This document shows positions 45,888-54,468 of a DNA stretch of 64,000 nucleotides, piece after piece (positions within the stretch are counted from its first letter, which is position 1; each line of letters opens with the position of its first letter). The notes under the pieces were generated by a model, which made no database searches, was not told where the DNA came from, and saw nothing but the letters and a program-made list of their open reading frames with translations. Made by a program: the position numbers and the translations under genes. The DNA is taken from NCBI RefSeq assembly GCF_000702665.1, contig NZ_JNJA01000007.1:124001-188000 (forward strand), written 5' to 3'. Source of the DNA: Solidesulfovibrio alcoholivorans DSM 5433 (GTDB lineage: Bacteria; Desulfobacterota; Desulfovibrionia; Desulfovibrionales; Desulfovibrionaceae).

Positions 45888-47087
45888 ATGATCGAAATCG
45901 AAGATGTCCGTGCCGCCGCCGCGCGGCTGGCGCCCCGCCTGCGCCTTACGCCGTTTCTGCAATCCCACGTGCTTTCCGAGATGACCGGCGCGCAGGTCAT
46001 GGTCAAGTTCGAGAACCACCAGTTCACGGCCTCGTTCAAGGAACGCGGCGCGCTCAACAAGCTGCTGACCTTAAGCGACGCGCAGCGCGCCCGGGGCGTA
46101 TGCGCCATGTCCGCCGGCAACCATGCCCAGGGCGTGGCCTACCACGCCAAGCTGCTCGGCGTGCCGGCCACCATCGTCATGCCGGCGGGCACGCCCACGG
46201 TGAAGGTGGAGCACACCCGGGCCCACGGGGCCACGGTGGTCCTGGCCGGGGAGACCCTGGCCGAGGCCAACGCCGAAGCCCTGCGCATCACCGAGGAACG
46301 CGGGCTGGTCTTCATCCACCCCTTCGACGACCCCGACGTCATGGCCGGCCAGGGCACGGTGGCCCTGGAGATGCTCGACGCCGTGCCGGACCTCGACGCC
46401 ATCGTCGTGCCCATCGGCGGCGGCGGGCTCATTTCCGGCGTGGCCACGGCAGCCAAGGGCGTAAGCCCCGGCATCGAGGTCGTGGGCGTCCAGGCGGCCT
46501 GCTACCCGTCCATGCTCTGCGCGCTGCGCGACGAGCCGCTCCAGGGCGGCGGCAACACCATCGCCGAGGGCATCGCGGTCAAATACCCCGGCAAGCTCAC
46601 CACCGAAGTGATCCGCGCCCGTGTGGACGAGGTGCTGCTCGTCGAGGAACCCCAGCTCGAAGCGGCCGTGGCCCTGTACCTGTTCGTGGAAAAGACCGTG
46701 GCCGAGGGGGCCGGAGCCGCGCCCCTGGCCGCGCTGCTCGCCCGGCCCGGGAAATTCCGGGGCCGCAAGGTCGGGCTCATCTTAAGCGGCGGCAACATCG
46801 ACCCGCGCCTCCTCGCCCAGGTCATCACCCGCCAGCTCATCCGCGAGGGCCGCATCGTCACCCTGCGCATTCCGCTCAACGACCGCCCGGGCGGCCTGGC
46901 CAAGGTGACGGCGGTGCTGCGCGATTTCGGGGCCAACATCATCGAGATCCAGCACCACCGCACGCTGCTCGCCCTGCCGGCCAAGGAGGCCAGCATCGAA
47001 ATCACCTTCGAGACCCGCGAGCGCGAGCACGCCCACACCATCGTGGACGCCCTGCGCGCCGCCGGCTTCCTGCCGGTCATCGTCTAA
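45888..47087 (+). CDS. Threonine ammonia-lyase (PLP-dependent, with C-terminal ACT domain)
   Basis: A 399-aa PLP enzyme that deaminates threonine (or serine) to 2-oxobutyrate (pyruvate) and ammonia. It has the Schiff-base lysine in FTASFKERGA (about 52), SAGNHAQGVAYHAKLLG, the glycine loop VPIGGGGLISG and SGGNIDPRLL. The last 75 residues form one ACT domain (IPLNDRPGGLAKVTAVLRDFGANIIEI). The length fits the catabolic/single-ACT type rather than the 500-aa biosynthetic IlvA. ATG 45888 is favoured for AAGAGG at seven bases; ATG 45882 is an alternative. It lies in an amino-acid uptake and breakdown region. Confidence 0.88.
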   Translation: MIEIEDVRAAAARLAPRLRLTPFLQSHVLSEMTGAQVMVKFENHQFTASFKERGALNKLLTLSDAQRARGVCAMSAGNHAQGVAYHAKLLGVPATIVMPAGTPTVKVEHTRAHGATVVLAGETLAEANAEALRITEERGLVFIHPFDDPDVMAGQGTVALEMLDAVPDLDAIVVPIGGGGLISGVATAAKGVSPGIEVVGVQAACYPSMLCALRDEPLQGGGNTIAEGIAVKYPGKLTTEVIRARVDEVLLVEEPQLEAAVALYLFVEKTVAEGAGAAPLAALLARPGKFRGRKVGLILSGGNIDPRLLAQVITRQLIREGRIVTLRIPLNDRPGGLAKVTAVLRDFGANIIEIQHHRTLLALPAKEASIEITFETREREHAHTIVDALRAAGFLPVIV

Positions 47088-47111
47088 ACGGCCCCGCAGA
47101 ATGTTCGTCCG

Positions 47112-47156
47112 ACGGCGGCATCGGCGCACTTGCGCCTGTGCCGCCGTTCGTTTTTT
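47112..47156 (+). terminator. Intrinsic terminator after threonine ammonia-lyase
   Basis: ACGGCGGCA (47112-47120) pairs with TGCCGCCGT (47139-47147), with an inner GGCGC/GCGCC stem, followed by TCGTTTTTT. Confidence 0.85.
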
Positions 47157-47277
47157 CCGAACGCCCCGTTCGAAGCAATTCGTTTGTTATTGCGGCATAA
47201 ATCGCGCTAGGGTCGCTGCAAGACGGCAACGGCGGCGCATACCGTTTCGCGTCGCCAAACACCCTGCGAGGCACGCC

Positions 47278-47658
47278 ATGAACGAACGTCTTGCAACACT
47301 CTCCCGCGAGCGCAAAATCGCCCACAAACGCCTGCTCGACCTGCATTCGCCCGTGTACGCGGCCTTTTGCGACATGGAACGCGCCGCCTACGGCGACGGG
47401 GCCCTGGCCAAGATGGAAAAGGAACTCATCGCCGTGGGCATTTCCGTGGTCATCGACTGTCATTCCTGCATGCAGTGGCACATCGAGCAGGCGGCCGCGT
47501 CCGGGGCCGGCGTGCGCCAGGTGCTCGAGGCGGTGGAGGTCGGCATCGAGATGGGCGGCGGCCCGGCCACGGTTTCGGCCCGGTTCGCCCTGGAGGTCAT
47601 GGAAGACGTCTTCGGCGCGGACGCCCTGCGCGAGGCGGGCCGGGAGGCCGGCGCGTGA
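47278..47658 (+). CDS. AhpD-like carboxymuconolactone decarboxylase family protein
   Basis: The 126-aa helical protein carries DCHSCMQWHI, the CxxCxxxH redox motif of AhpD-type alkylhydroperoxidases within the CMD family, followed by the AAASGAGVRQVLEAVEVGIEMGGGPA helix pair. It probably acts as a small disulfide-linked peroxidase or redox partner. ATG 47278 follows GAGG by six bases. It is separated from the previous gene by a terminator and stands alone. Confidence 0.83.
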   Translation: MNERLATLSRERKIAHKRLLDLHSPVYAAFCDMERAAYGDGALAKMEKELIAVGISVVIDCHSCMQWHIEQAAASGAGVRQVLEAVEVGIEMGGGPATVSARFALEVMEDVFGADALREAGREAGA

Positions 47659-47785
47659 GGCAGGGTGGCAGGTCGAAAATGCCGCAGAAAGGGCCAGTGA
47701 CCGACATTTTGTAATACACGTGAGAGTAGATCGTGCAGCCAAAAACACTATCAGCCTGGAATTGAAGATGAAATAATTACAACTG

Positions 47786-47862
47786 TCCGGTTGTCTCCCC
47801 TTTTCGGCCCGGCGTATCCTTACGGCTTGTGCGCCGTAGCCGCAATTGTGGGGACAACCGGA
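47786..47862 (+). promoter_or_regulatory. Structured leader upstream of the metal-chelate ABC operon
   Basis: TCCGGTTGTC (47786-47795) pairs with GACAACCGGA (47853-47862), extended by C/G pairs past a bulge. It encloses a TACGGC/GCCGTA hairpin (47821-47826 with 47833-47838). It ends about 70 bases before the binding-protein ATG. I see no B12 box or other recognisable riboswitch core. The remainder of 47659-47930 holds only AT-rich candidate promoter sequence near 47760-47785. Confidence 0.45.
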
Positions 47863-47930
47863 CCGCCTGGCCCGGCCTGCGACGGACGGCGCGGAATTGT
47901 GAAACGCCCTACGCCAGAAGGAGACCGGTC

Positions 47931-48992
47931 ATGCGCTTTCGTTTCCTCACCCGTTCCACGCTGCTCCCGGCCCTTGTACTGGCCCTGGCCTGCTGCGCCT
48001 TCGGGCAGGCGCTGGCGGCGACGTTCACGGACGCCTCCGGCGCGACCGTCGCCGTGCCCGATGCGCCCAGACGCGTGTACGCCCTGTCCCCGCCGGATGC
48101 GCTCCTCGTCTTCGCCATCGATCCCTGCCGGCTGGTCGGCTGGAATATGCCCCAGACGCCCGTGGCCAAGCAGTGGTATCCGCCGTGCGCCCGCGACCTG
48201 CCGGTCCTCGGCGGCTTTTTCGGCCAGGGCATGACGCCCAACAAGGAAGCCCTGCTCAAGGCCGCGCCGGACCTCGTCATAAGCGGCACCATGGCCAAGT
48301 CCAACAAGGAGTTCGACAGCTTCTTCACCAGCCTCGGCATTCCGGTCGTGCACATCGAAAGCGGCACCGTGGCCGACTATCCCAAGGCCCTGCGCCAGCT
48401 CGGAACGCTCCTTGGCGACAAGGAACGCGGCGAGAAGCTCGCCGCGTATGCCGGCGAAACCCTGGAGGCGATCCGCAAGGGCGTGGCCTCCATCCCCGAG
48501 GCCAAGCGCGTGCGCGTCTACTACGCCGAAGGCGAGGACGGGCTTGCCACCGACGGCCAGGGTTCGTTCCACACGCAGGTGCTGGAGATGGCCGGCGGCG
48601 TCAACGTGCACAAGACCCCGCAAACCCAGCGCTACGGCATGGACAAGGTCACCATGGAAACGGTGATCGGCTACGCGCCGCAAGTGATCCTGGCGCAAAC
48701 GCCCAAAGTCCGCGCCGCCATCCTCGCCTCACCCACCTGGAAGGTGGTGCCCGCGGTGCGTGACGGCAGGGTGCTCGGCCTGCCCGACACGCCCGTCAAC
48801 TGGTTCGACCGGCCGCCGTCGTTCATGCGCCTGCTCGCGCTCAAGTGGATGGCCCACGCCCTGTACCCGGACGTTTTTCCCTACGACATGGCCAGGGAGA
48901 CGCAGGCCTTCTTCAAGCTCTTCTGGAACAAGGACCTGGACGAGGCGCAGGCGCGCGCCCTGCTGTCACCGGCCGGGGCCGCCAAGCCATGA
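47931..48992 (+). CDS. Metal-chelate-type ABC transporter substrate-binding protein
   Basis: A 353-aa periplasmic protein with a signal peptide ending QALAA and the helical-backbone type III fold of BtuF/FepB-like binding proteins. TFTDASGATVAVPDAPRRV is the standard first strand, and AAPDLVISGTM and APQVILAQTP follow. It would bind an iron-, cobalamin- or molybdate-type complex and hand it to the permease. The C-terminal helices (FMRLLALKWMAHALYPDVF) resemble the end of the radical SAM fusion encoded in the same operon. The ATG follows AAGGAG. Its stop overlaps the permease start (ATGA). The ligand is unknown. Confidence 0.84.
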   Translation: MRFRFLTRSTLLPALVLALACCAFGQALAATFTDASGATVAVPDAPRRVYALSPPDALLVFAIDPCRLVGWNMPQTPVAKQWYPPCARDLPVLGGFFGQGMTPNKEALLKAAPDLVISGTMAKSNKEFDSFFTSLGIPVVHIESGTVADYPKALRQLGTLLGDKERGEKLAAYAGETLEAIRKGVASIPEAKRVRVYYAEGEDGLATDGQGSFHTQVLEMAGGVNVHKTPQTQRYGMDKVTMETVIGYAPQVILAQTPKVRAAILASPTWKVVPAVRDGRVLGLPDTPVNWFDRPPSFMRLLALKWMAHALYPDVFPYDMARETQAFFKLFWNKDLDEAQARALLSPAGAAKP

Positions 48993-50038
48993 CCCCGGAC
49001 CGGGACGTTACCGCGCAGGCCGCGTCCGGGACGCTCGCCGCGCCCTGGACGCTGGCCGTCCTGCTCGCCGCCGCGGCCGTCTGGTCGCTGACGGTCGGCA
49101 ACTACCCCATCTCGCTTGCCGACCAAGGGAAGTATCTCCTGCATGCGCTGGGCCTCGCGTCGCAGCCGGCCACGGAACAGACGAAGCTCGTCGCCGTGGT
49201 GCTCGGCGACATCCGCGCGCCGAGGCTCTTTGCCGCCGTGCTGATCGGCGCGGCCCTGTCCACCTCGGGCGCGGCCTACCAGTCCATGTTCGTCAACCCG
49301 CTCGTGTCGCCGGGGCTGCTCGGGGTGTTGGCCGGAGCGTCCTTCGGCGCGGCGTGCGGCATGCTCGCCGACCTCCCCTGGTCGGCCGTGCAGGGCTGCG
49401 CCTTTGCCGGGGGCATCCTCGCCGTGGGCCTGGCGCTCGGACTGGCACGCCTCAGTCGCGGCGACCGGCTGCTGCTGCTCGTCCTCGGCGGCGTCATCAG
49501 CACCGCGCTTTTCACGGCGCTGCTTTCCGCCGTCAAATACGTGGCCGACCCCACCAACCAGCTCCCGGCCATCACCTACTGGCTCATGGGCGGGCTGTCG
49601 CGGGCGGACAAGAATACGGTCATGCAGGCGACGCCGCTTTTCGCGTGCGGCATGGCCGGGCTGTTTCTTTTTTCCCGCCAGCTCGACCTGCTGAGCCTTG
49701 GCGACGAGCAGGCGCGCAGCCTGGGGCTTTCCGCCGGCAAGGTGCGGCTGTGGCTCATCGCCCTGTCCACGGTCTTAAGCGCCGCCACGGTCTCCATCGC
49801 CGGGCTGGTCGGCTGGGTGGGGCTCATCATCCCCCATGCCGGGCGGCTGCTGGTCGGGCCGTCCAACCGGCGGCTTCTGCCCACGGCCGCCCTGCTCGGC
49901 GGGCTGTACCTGCTGCTCGTGGACGACGTATCCCGGCTGGCGTTCGGCGTGGAGATTCCGCTCGGCATCCTCACGGCCCTGGCCGGCATCCCCTTTTTCC
50001 CGCTGGTGTTGCGCAATGCCCGCAAATCCTGGGGCTGA
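48989..50038 (+). CDS. FecCD-family ABC transporter permease
   Basis: A 349-aa inner-membrane permease of the FecCD/BtuC family with about ten spans. IRAPRLFAAVLIGAALSTSGAAYQSMFVNPLVSPGLLGV, GLVGWVGLIIPHAGR (ATPase contact) and EIPLGILTALAGIPFFPLVL are the family signatures. It forms the homodimeric channel for the substrate delivered by the binding protein. The gene overlaps its upstream neighbour and is followed one base later by the ATPase gene. Confidence 0.9.
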   Translation: MTPDRDVTAQAASGTLAAPWTLAVLLAAAAVWSLTVGNYPISLADQGKYLLHALGLASQPATEQTKLVAVVLGDIRAPRLFAAVLIGAALSTSGAAYQSMFVNPLVSPGLLGVLAGASFGAACGMLADLPWSAVQGCAFAGGILAVGLALGLARLSRGDRLLLLVLGGVISTALFTALLSAVKYVADPTNQLPAITYWLMGGLSRADKNTVMQATPLFACGMAGLFLFSRQLDLLSLGDEQARSLGLSAGKVRLWLIALSTVLSAATVSIAGLVGWVGLIIPHAGRLLVGPSNRRLLPTAALLGGLYLLLVDDVSRLAFGVEIPLGILTALAGIPFFPLVLRNARKSWG

Positions 50039-50039
50039 C

Positions 50040-50846
50040 ATGCCCGTCTTCACGGCGGAGAAGCTGGCCTTCGCCTACAACGGCGCACCGGTGCTGCGCG
50101 GGGTCTCGTTTGCGGTGGGCGCGGGGGAGCTCGTCTGCCTGCTCGGACCCAACGGCTGCGGCAAGACCACGCTTTTAAAGCTCCTGCTCGGCCTGCTGCC
50201 GCCAACGGCGGGGCGGGCGACGGTCGGCGGCCGGCCGGCCCACGCCCTGCCGCCCCGGGAACTGGCCGCGGCCGTGGCCTACGTGCCGCAGGCGCACCAG
50301 GCCGCCTTCGCCTACACCGCGCTCGACATCGTGCTCATGGGCCGCGCCGCCAGATCGTTGTGCTTCGGCCCGCCGCGCGCCGCGGACAGGGACATCGCCA
50401 TGGACGCCCTGCGCCGCTTTTCCATCGACCACCTCGCGGGCAAGCCCGTCACGCAATTGAGCGGTGGCCAGCGCCAGCTGACCCTGCTCGCCCGCGCCCT
50501 GGCCCAGGGCGCGCGGGCGCTGGTGCTCGACGAGCCCGTCACCGGCCTCGACTTCGGCCACCAGGCGAAGTTCCTCGAAATCCTGCGCGAACTGTGCGCC
50601 GAGGGCTACACCTGCGTCATGACCACGCACTTCCCGGACCATGCCCTGTGGGTAGCCGACCGTGTGCTCATGCTGCGCGGGGGCCGCATCGTGGCCGACG
50701 GCGCGCCCGAGGCGGTGGTCACGGGCGAGCTGCTCGGCCGCCTCTACGGCGTGGACATATCCGTTTTCCCCATTGCCGCGTCCCTGCGGGTCTGCGTCCC
50801 GGACCGGATCAGCCGGTTGTGCCGGGACGCGGCCGGGGGCGCATAA
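50040..50846 (+). CDS. FepC/BtuD-type ABC transporter ATPase
   Basis: A 268-aa ATPase with Walker A GPNGCGKTT, the AAAVAYVPQAHQAAFAYTALDIVLMGR segment typical of chelate importers, signature LSGGQRQLTLLARAL, Walker B LVLDEPVTGLDFG and switch His MTTHFPDHAL. It powers the importer. The stop is followed directly by AAGGAG and the radical SAM gene, so the four genes form one operon. Confidence 0.9.
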   Translation: MPVFTAEKLAFAYNGAPVLRGVSFAVGAGELVCLLGPNGCGKTTLLKLLLGLLPPTAGRATVGGRPAHALPPRELAAAVAYVPQAHQAAFAYTALDIVLMGRAARSLCFGPPRAADRDIAMDALRRFSIDHLAGKPVTQLSGGQRQLTLLARALAQGARALVLDEPVTGLDFGHQAKFLEILRELCAEGYTCVMTTHFPDHALWVADRVLMLRGGRIVADGAPEAVVTGELLGRLYGVDISVFPIAASLRVCVPDRISRLCRDAAGGA

Positions 50847-50856
50847 GGAGCCTCCC

Positions 50857-52650
50857 ATGCAGTGTCCCGTCTGCGCGCGCGGCTGCGTGCTCGCGCCCGG
50901 CAAAAGCGGCGCCTGCGGCCGCTACGTCCTTAAGGACGATGCGCTTGTCGAGCGCTATCCCGACCGCTACCTGATCGCCAGCCCCATCTCCGTGGAGACG
51001 ATTCCGCTTTTGCATTTCCATCCCGGCGCGCCGTTTTTCCAGATCAGCACGGTGGGCTGCAATTTCGACTGCCCGGGCTGCATCGCCACGGTCACGGCGC
51101 GGGAGATGCGCCCCGACAGCCCGGCGCTCATGCGGCTCACGCCGGAAGCCGTCGTGGACAGGGCCGTCGCAAAGGACTGCCGGGGCATCGCCTTTCTCAT
51201 GAACGACCCCCTGGCCTCCTATTACACGTTCCTGCGCGTGGCCCGCGTCGCCAAGGCGCGGGGGCTCATGGTCGCCTGCGCCACCAACGCCTACTTCACC
51301 GAGGCCTCCCTTGCGCCGCTGCTCACGCTGCTCGACGCCGTCAACATCGGCGTCAAGGGCGCGGGCCCGGACGGCATCCGCGCCTGCGGCGGCGGCGATC
51401 CGCAGGTGGTCCTCGGCAACATCCGCGCGCTCGTGGCCGCGGGCGTGCACGTGGAGGTCGCCTGCATGGACCGCCTGGACAACCGCGACGACACGCGGCT
51501 GCTCGCGCGCACCCTGGCGGCGATTTCCCCGGCCATGCCGCTCCAGCTCATGCGCTACGTGCCCATCGAAACGGCCGACCCGGCCCTCGAGCCGGCCATC
51601 GCCGACACCGAGGCTTTTGCGCGGGAGCTGCGGCGCACCCTGCCCCACACCTTCGTCTTCAACACCCCGGGCACACGCGGCCTGGACACGCTCTGCCCGG
51701 ACTGCGGCGCGCCTGTCGTCGCCCGCGACTTCTACGGCCCCATGGGCGCGCGGCTGCTTTCGCTGGCCCCGGGCGTTCCGGACGACGCCGTGCGCTGTGG
51801 CCGCTGCGGCAGGGACGCGGCCATCGCCGGCCCGGTTTCGCCGCCGGCCATGCGCGAAGGGGCGTTCCAGGGCGGCTACCCGTTCACGCGGGGCCTTGAG
51901 ATCGTGGAATCCATGTGCCTGGCCATGGGCGTGCGCGAGCAGGCGGAGGTCGTGCGCGCCTTCGAGCATCTGCTCGGCGAGGGCATGCTCACGCGCCTGC
52001 ACCACGACATCCAACATATCGACGGCTATTTCGGGCTGATCCGCCATTTCGGCAAGGCGCTCGGCCGCGAGGCCCAGGCGGCGCGGCTGACGGACTACCT
52101 GACGGCCATGATCGAGCCCGTCCGGCAAGGCGTAACCGGTGTCGCGCATCGCCCCCGGGCCTACTACGCCATGGGCAAGCCGCTTTTCGCCATCATGGGC
52201 TCGCGCTTCGAAAACCACCTCGTGGGCGTGGCCGGCGGGGAGAGCTGCAACACGACGCTCGACCTCAAGGGCCGGCCTGGGCGCAGCATCACCCCGGAGA
52301 CCTTGGAAAAGCTCGATCCCGAGGTCATGTTCATCTCCTCGTTTCTCTCCAATACCCCGGAGGCCTTTCTCGCGGACTGCCGCGCCCTGGGCATCGACGT
52401 CGCGGCGGTGCGCGACGGGCGCGTCTTCACATCCCCCGTGCCGGCAAGCGACTTCGGCGCGCCCAAGTGGGTGCTCGGACTACGCTTCTTAGCCAACAAG
52501 CTGCACCCGGACCGGTTCGCTTTCGACATCGAGGCGGATGCGGCCGCGTATCACCAACAGTTTTTCGGCGTGGCGTATCCCCTGGCCACGGTCAACCGCT
52601 CCTTTGCCAAGCCGAGCCGTCTGTGGCGGTTCGACGCGGCCCGGGCATAG
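50857..52650 (+). CDS. Radical SAM protein fused to a periplasmic-binding-protein-like domain
   Basis: A 597-aa cytoplasmic protein with no signal peptide. It opens with a Cys-rich knuckle (CPVCARGCVL, then GACGRY) like PflA/AmmeMemoRadiSam-type enzymes. The radical SAM cluster motif CNFDCPGC (CxxxCxxC) follows at about residue 69. Residues about 280-325 hold two CxxC pairs (LCPDCG, RCGRCG), a probable metal-binding insert. From about 430 to 590 the sequence turns into a helical-backbone binding-protein fold (FAIMGSRFENHLVG, KLDPEVMFISSF, VLGLRFLANKLHPDRF) related to the binding protein encoded three genes upstream. I infer that it binds the imported metal complex inside the cell and modifies or uses it by radical chemistry. 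A terminator follows. Confidence 0.78.
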   Translation: MQCPVCARGCVLAPGKSGACGRYVLKDDALVERYPDRYLIASPISVETIPLLHFHPGAPFFQISTVGCNFDCPGCIATVTAREMRPDSPALMRLTPEAVVDRAVAKDCRGIAFLMNDPLASYYTFLRVARVAKARGLMVACATNAYFTEASLAPLLTLLDAVNIGVKGAGPDGIRACGGGDPQVVLGNIRALVAAGVHVEVACMDRLDNRDDTRLLARTLAAISPAMPLQLMRYVPIETADPALEPAIADTEAFARELRRTLPHTFVFNTPGTRGLDTLCPDCGAPVVARDFYGPMGARLLSLAPGVPDDAVRCGRCGRDAAIAGPVSPPAMREGAFQGGYPFTRGLEIVESMCLAMGVREQAEVVRAFEHLLGEGMLTRLHHDIQHIDGYFGLIRHFGKALGREAQAARLTDYLTAMIEPVRQGVTGVAHRPRAYYAMGKPLFAIMGSRFENHLVGVAGGESCNTTLDLKGRPGRSITPETLEKLDPEVMFISSFLSNTPEAFLADCRALGIDVAAVRDGRVFTSPVPASDFGAPKWVLGLRFLANKLHPDRFAFDIEADAAAYHQQFFGVAYPLATVNRSFAKPSRLWRFDAARA

Positions 52651-52667
52651 TCTTCAACGCCTCCAAA

Positions 52668-52700
52668 ACAAAGCCCCCGTCAAAAGGCGGGGGCTTTGTC
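52668..52700. terminator. Bidirectional hairpin terminator between the radical SAM and SGNH genes
   Basis: ACAAAGCCCCCG (52668-52679) pairs with CGGGGGCTTTGT (52688-52699). The A/T-rich outer pairs suit termination from both sides of this convergent pair. Confidence 0.75.
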
Positions 52701-52730
52701 CTGCATCGGGCAGGCCGTTTCGACGCGGCC

Positions 52731-53381
52731 TCAGTTGGTCGTTTGCGGCTGGCCGGACTGCCCGGCGAGGCCGGCCAGGATTTCCGGCCGCATGATCTCC
52801 TCGTTGGGCATGGACACGTATTTTTCGATCAGCGCCTGCCAGAGCTTGTAGCCGTCCGGCCGCAGATGCACGCCGTCGGTGGTCAGGGCCGCGTTGAGCG
52901 CGCCGTCCACCGTGAAGTGGCTGTAGAGGTCGACGTAGACGCAGCCCGGAATCTCGGCGCAAAGCGTCCGCAACCCGGCGTTGAGGTCGCGGATCTTGTC
53001 GTTGGACAGGTCCGGCCGGTTGACCACCGGCAGCACGCTTTGCACGAAGATCACGGTCTTGGGCGAGCCCTGGTGGATGCGCCGCAGGATTTCCCGGTAT
53101 CGGGAAAGGATGCTGGCGTTGGGGCTCCAGATCTCGTTGATCCCCTCCAGAATGAAAATCTTCTCCGGCTTCATGCCGACCACAGGGGTCAGGGTCTTGA
53201 GGATCTTGGCCGTGGTGTTGCTCACCACGCCCTTGTTGACCACCTCGGGAAAGCCCCCCACGTACTTCCAGCCCGCCGTCTGGCTGCCGCCCAGAAAAAC
53301 CGTCTTGGCCAGCGCCTCGGTCGCCCCCAAAAAAAGAAGCGCCGCCGAAACGACGCCAACCCGAAACCATCCGGAAACCAT
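52731..53381 (-). CDS. Exported SGNH/GDSL-type hydrolase
   Basis: The 216-aa product has a signal peptide ending ALAKT and an SGNH hydrolase body. Block I is LGGSQTAG (about 31-37), with Gly replacing the usual Asp of GDS but the nucleophilic Ser kept. Block III is EGINEIW, with the Asn. Block V is TDGVHLRPDGY, with Asp and His of the triad. It probably removes ester groups (acetyl or acyl) from a polysaccharide or lipid in the periplasm. ATG 53381 has AGGGGAG just upstream. It stands alone, convergent with the radical SAM operon. Confidence 0.8.
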   Translation of the reverse strand: MVSGWFRVGVVSAALLFLGATEALAKTVFLGGSQTAGWKYVGGFPEVVNKGVVSNTTAKILKTLTPVVGMKPEKIFILEGINEIWSPNASILSRYREILRRIHQGSPKTVIFVQSVLPVVNRPDLSNDKIRDLNAGLRTLCAEIPGCVYVDLYSHFTVDGALNAALTTDGVHLRPDGYKLWQALIEKYVSMPNEEIMRPEILAGLAGQSGQPQTTN

Positions 53382-53627
53382 TTCTCCCCTCTCCTTGCAC
53401 ATACAAATCCGGCCCCGCGCCTCCCGCGAGTACGGATCGCGGAATAGCACGGCCCGAATCGATTGAAAAGACTCCACGCCCGGAGTAGGGTTTCCCCAAA
53501 GGCTGTGGCGGGGGCCTCACGAAGCCGTCGGCGAGGACGCCAAGCGTCGTTTTGACGCATCGCAACCCCCAATCCGCAACCCGGGCGGCCGCCTCGCGCG
53601 GCCAGGGCCCCGTTGCCGCGAGTCCGT

Positions 53628-54461
53628 ATGAGCGCGCAAGACAAAACGTCCCTCAAGCTGCTTGAAGAGGCCATGGCCCAGCGGGCGCGCTGTTTCCTTT
53701 CCCTGCCCGTATCCGTCACCGGCGTGCGCGAACTGGACTGCGCCATGCTGGAATCCTCCACGCGGGGCCTGCTGCTGGAAAGCCAGGGCAAGGCCGCCTG
53801 TGGCCCACACTGGACGGGGCTCGACGTCACGGGCTATTTCCGGGTGATACTGCGCCGCAGCGGCATCGACGAAACCTTCTACACCTTCGACAGCCGCATC
53901 AAGGCGGCGGCCAACGGGCGCACGGGCATCGCCCGGCTGCTGCTCGAGGAGCCCGCCGCGCTGGTCTTCGGGCAGCGCCGCAAGAGCCTGCGCGTGGAGC
54001 CGGACATCGAGCGCATCGCGGCGGCGTTTCTCTGGCGCTACGACAAAAAGGAGGGCTTCGTCCTGGACTGCCCGGCGCTTAAGCGCGTCGATTTCCAGGG
54101 CGGACTGGCGCGCATCGCCGACATCTCGGCCGGGGGCATGCGCCTGACCGTGCGCGGGGCGCTCGTGCGCGAGCGCAGCCTGGAACTGCCCCAGGGCCAA
54201 CGGGTGGTGGTGCATCTGCAACTGCGCGAACCGCGCGAACCCGGGGAGCACGAGTTCTGGATCGTGGCCCGCGTGCGCCACGCGGCCCGGGACTGCCTGT
54301 GCGGGGATGCGATCTACGGCCTCGAATTTCTCGCCAGTGGCAGCCTCGACGCCAAGGCCGGCAAGATCCGCTGGCAACCCGTGCAGGAGCACATGATCGG
54401 CGGGCTCGCGGACATCTTCCACCACTGGGACCTGGACAAGCGGCGGCAGAAAGTGGACTGA
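53628..54461 (+). CDS. PilZ domain (YcgR-like) c-di-GMP-binding protein
   Basis: The 277-aa cytoplasmic protein has an N-terminal YcgR-N-like beta domain (about 1-125) and a C-terminal PilZ domain (about 130-250). The c-di-GMP motifs are RKSLRVEP (RxxxR) and DISAGGMRL (DxSxxG). Proteins of this layout couple c-di-GMP to flagella, pili or polysaccharide machines. Together with the PilZ-GT2 synthase it shows that c-di-GMP signalling is active in this organism. The start is uncertain: ATG 53628 has a weak ribosome-binding site, and TTG 53613 adds five residues. Confidence 0.83.
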   Translation: MSAQDKTSLKLLEEAMAQRARCFLSLPVSVTGVRELDCAMLESSTRGLLLESQGKAACGPHWTGLDVTGYFRVILRRSGIDETFYTFDSRIKAAANGRTGIARLLLEEPAALVFGQRRKSLRVEPDIERIAAAFLWRYDKKEGFVLDCPALKRVDFQGGLARIADISAGGMRLTVRGALVRERSLELPQGQRVVVHLQLREPREPGEHEFWIVARVRHAARDCLCGDAIYGLEFLASGSLDAKAGKIRWQPVQEHMIGGLADIFHHWDLDKRRQKVD

Positions 54462-54468
54462 GCCGGCT

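Noticed and set aside
47786-47930. Cobalamin riboswitch upstream of the BtuF-like gene
   Set aside because: I could not find the B12 box or conserved core, so only a generic structured leader is reported.
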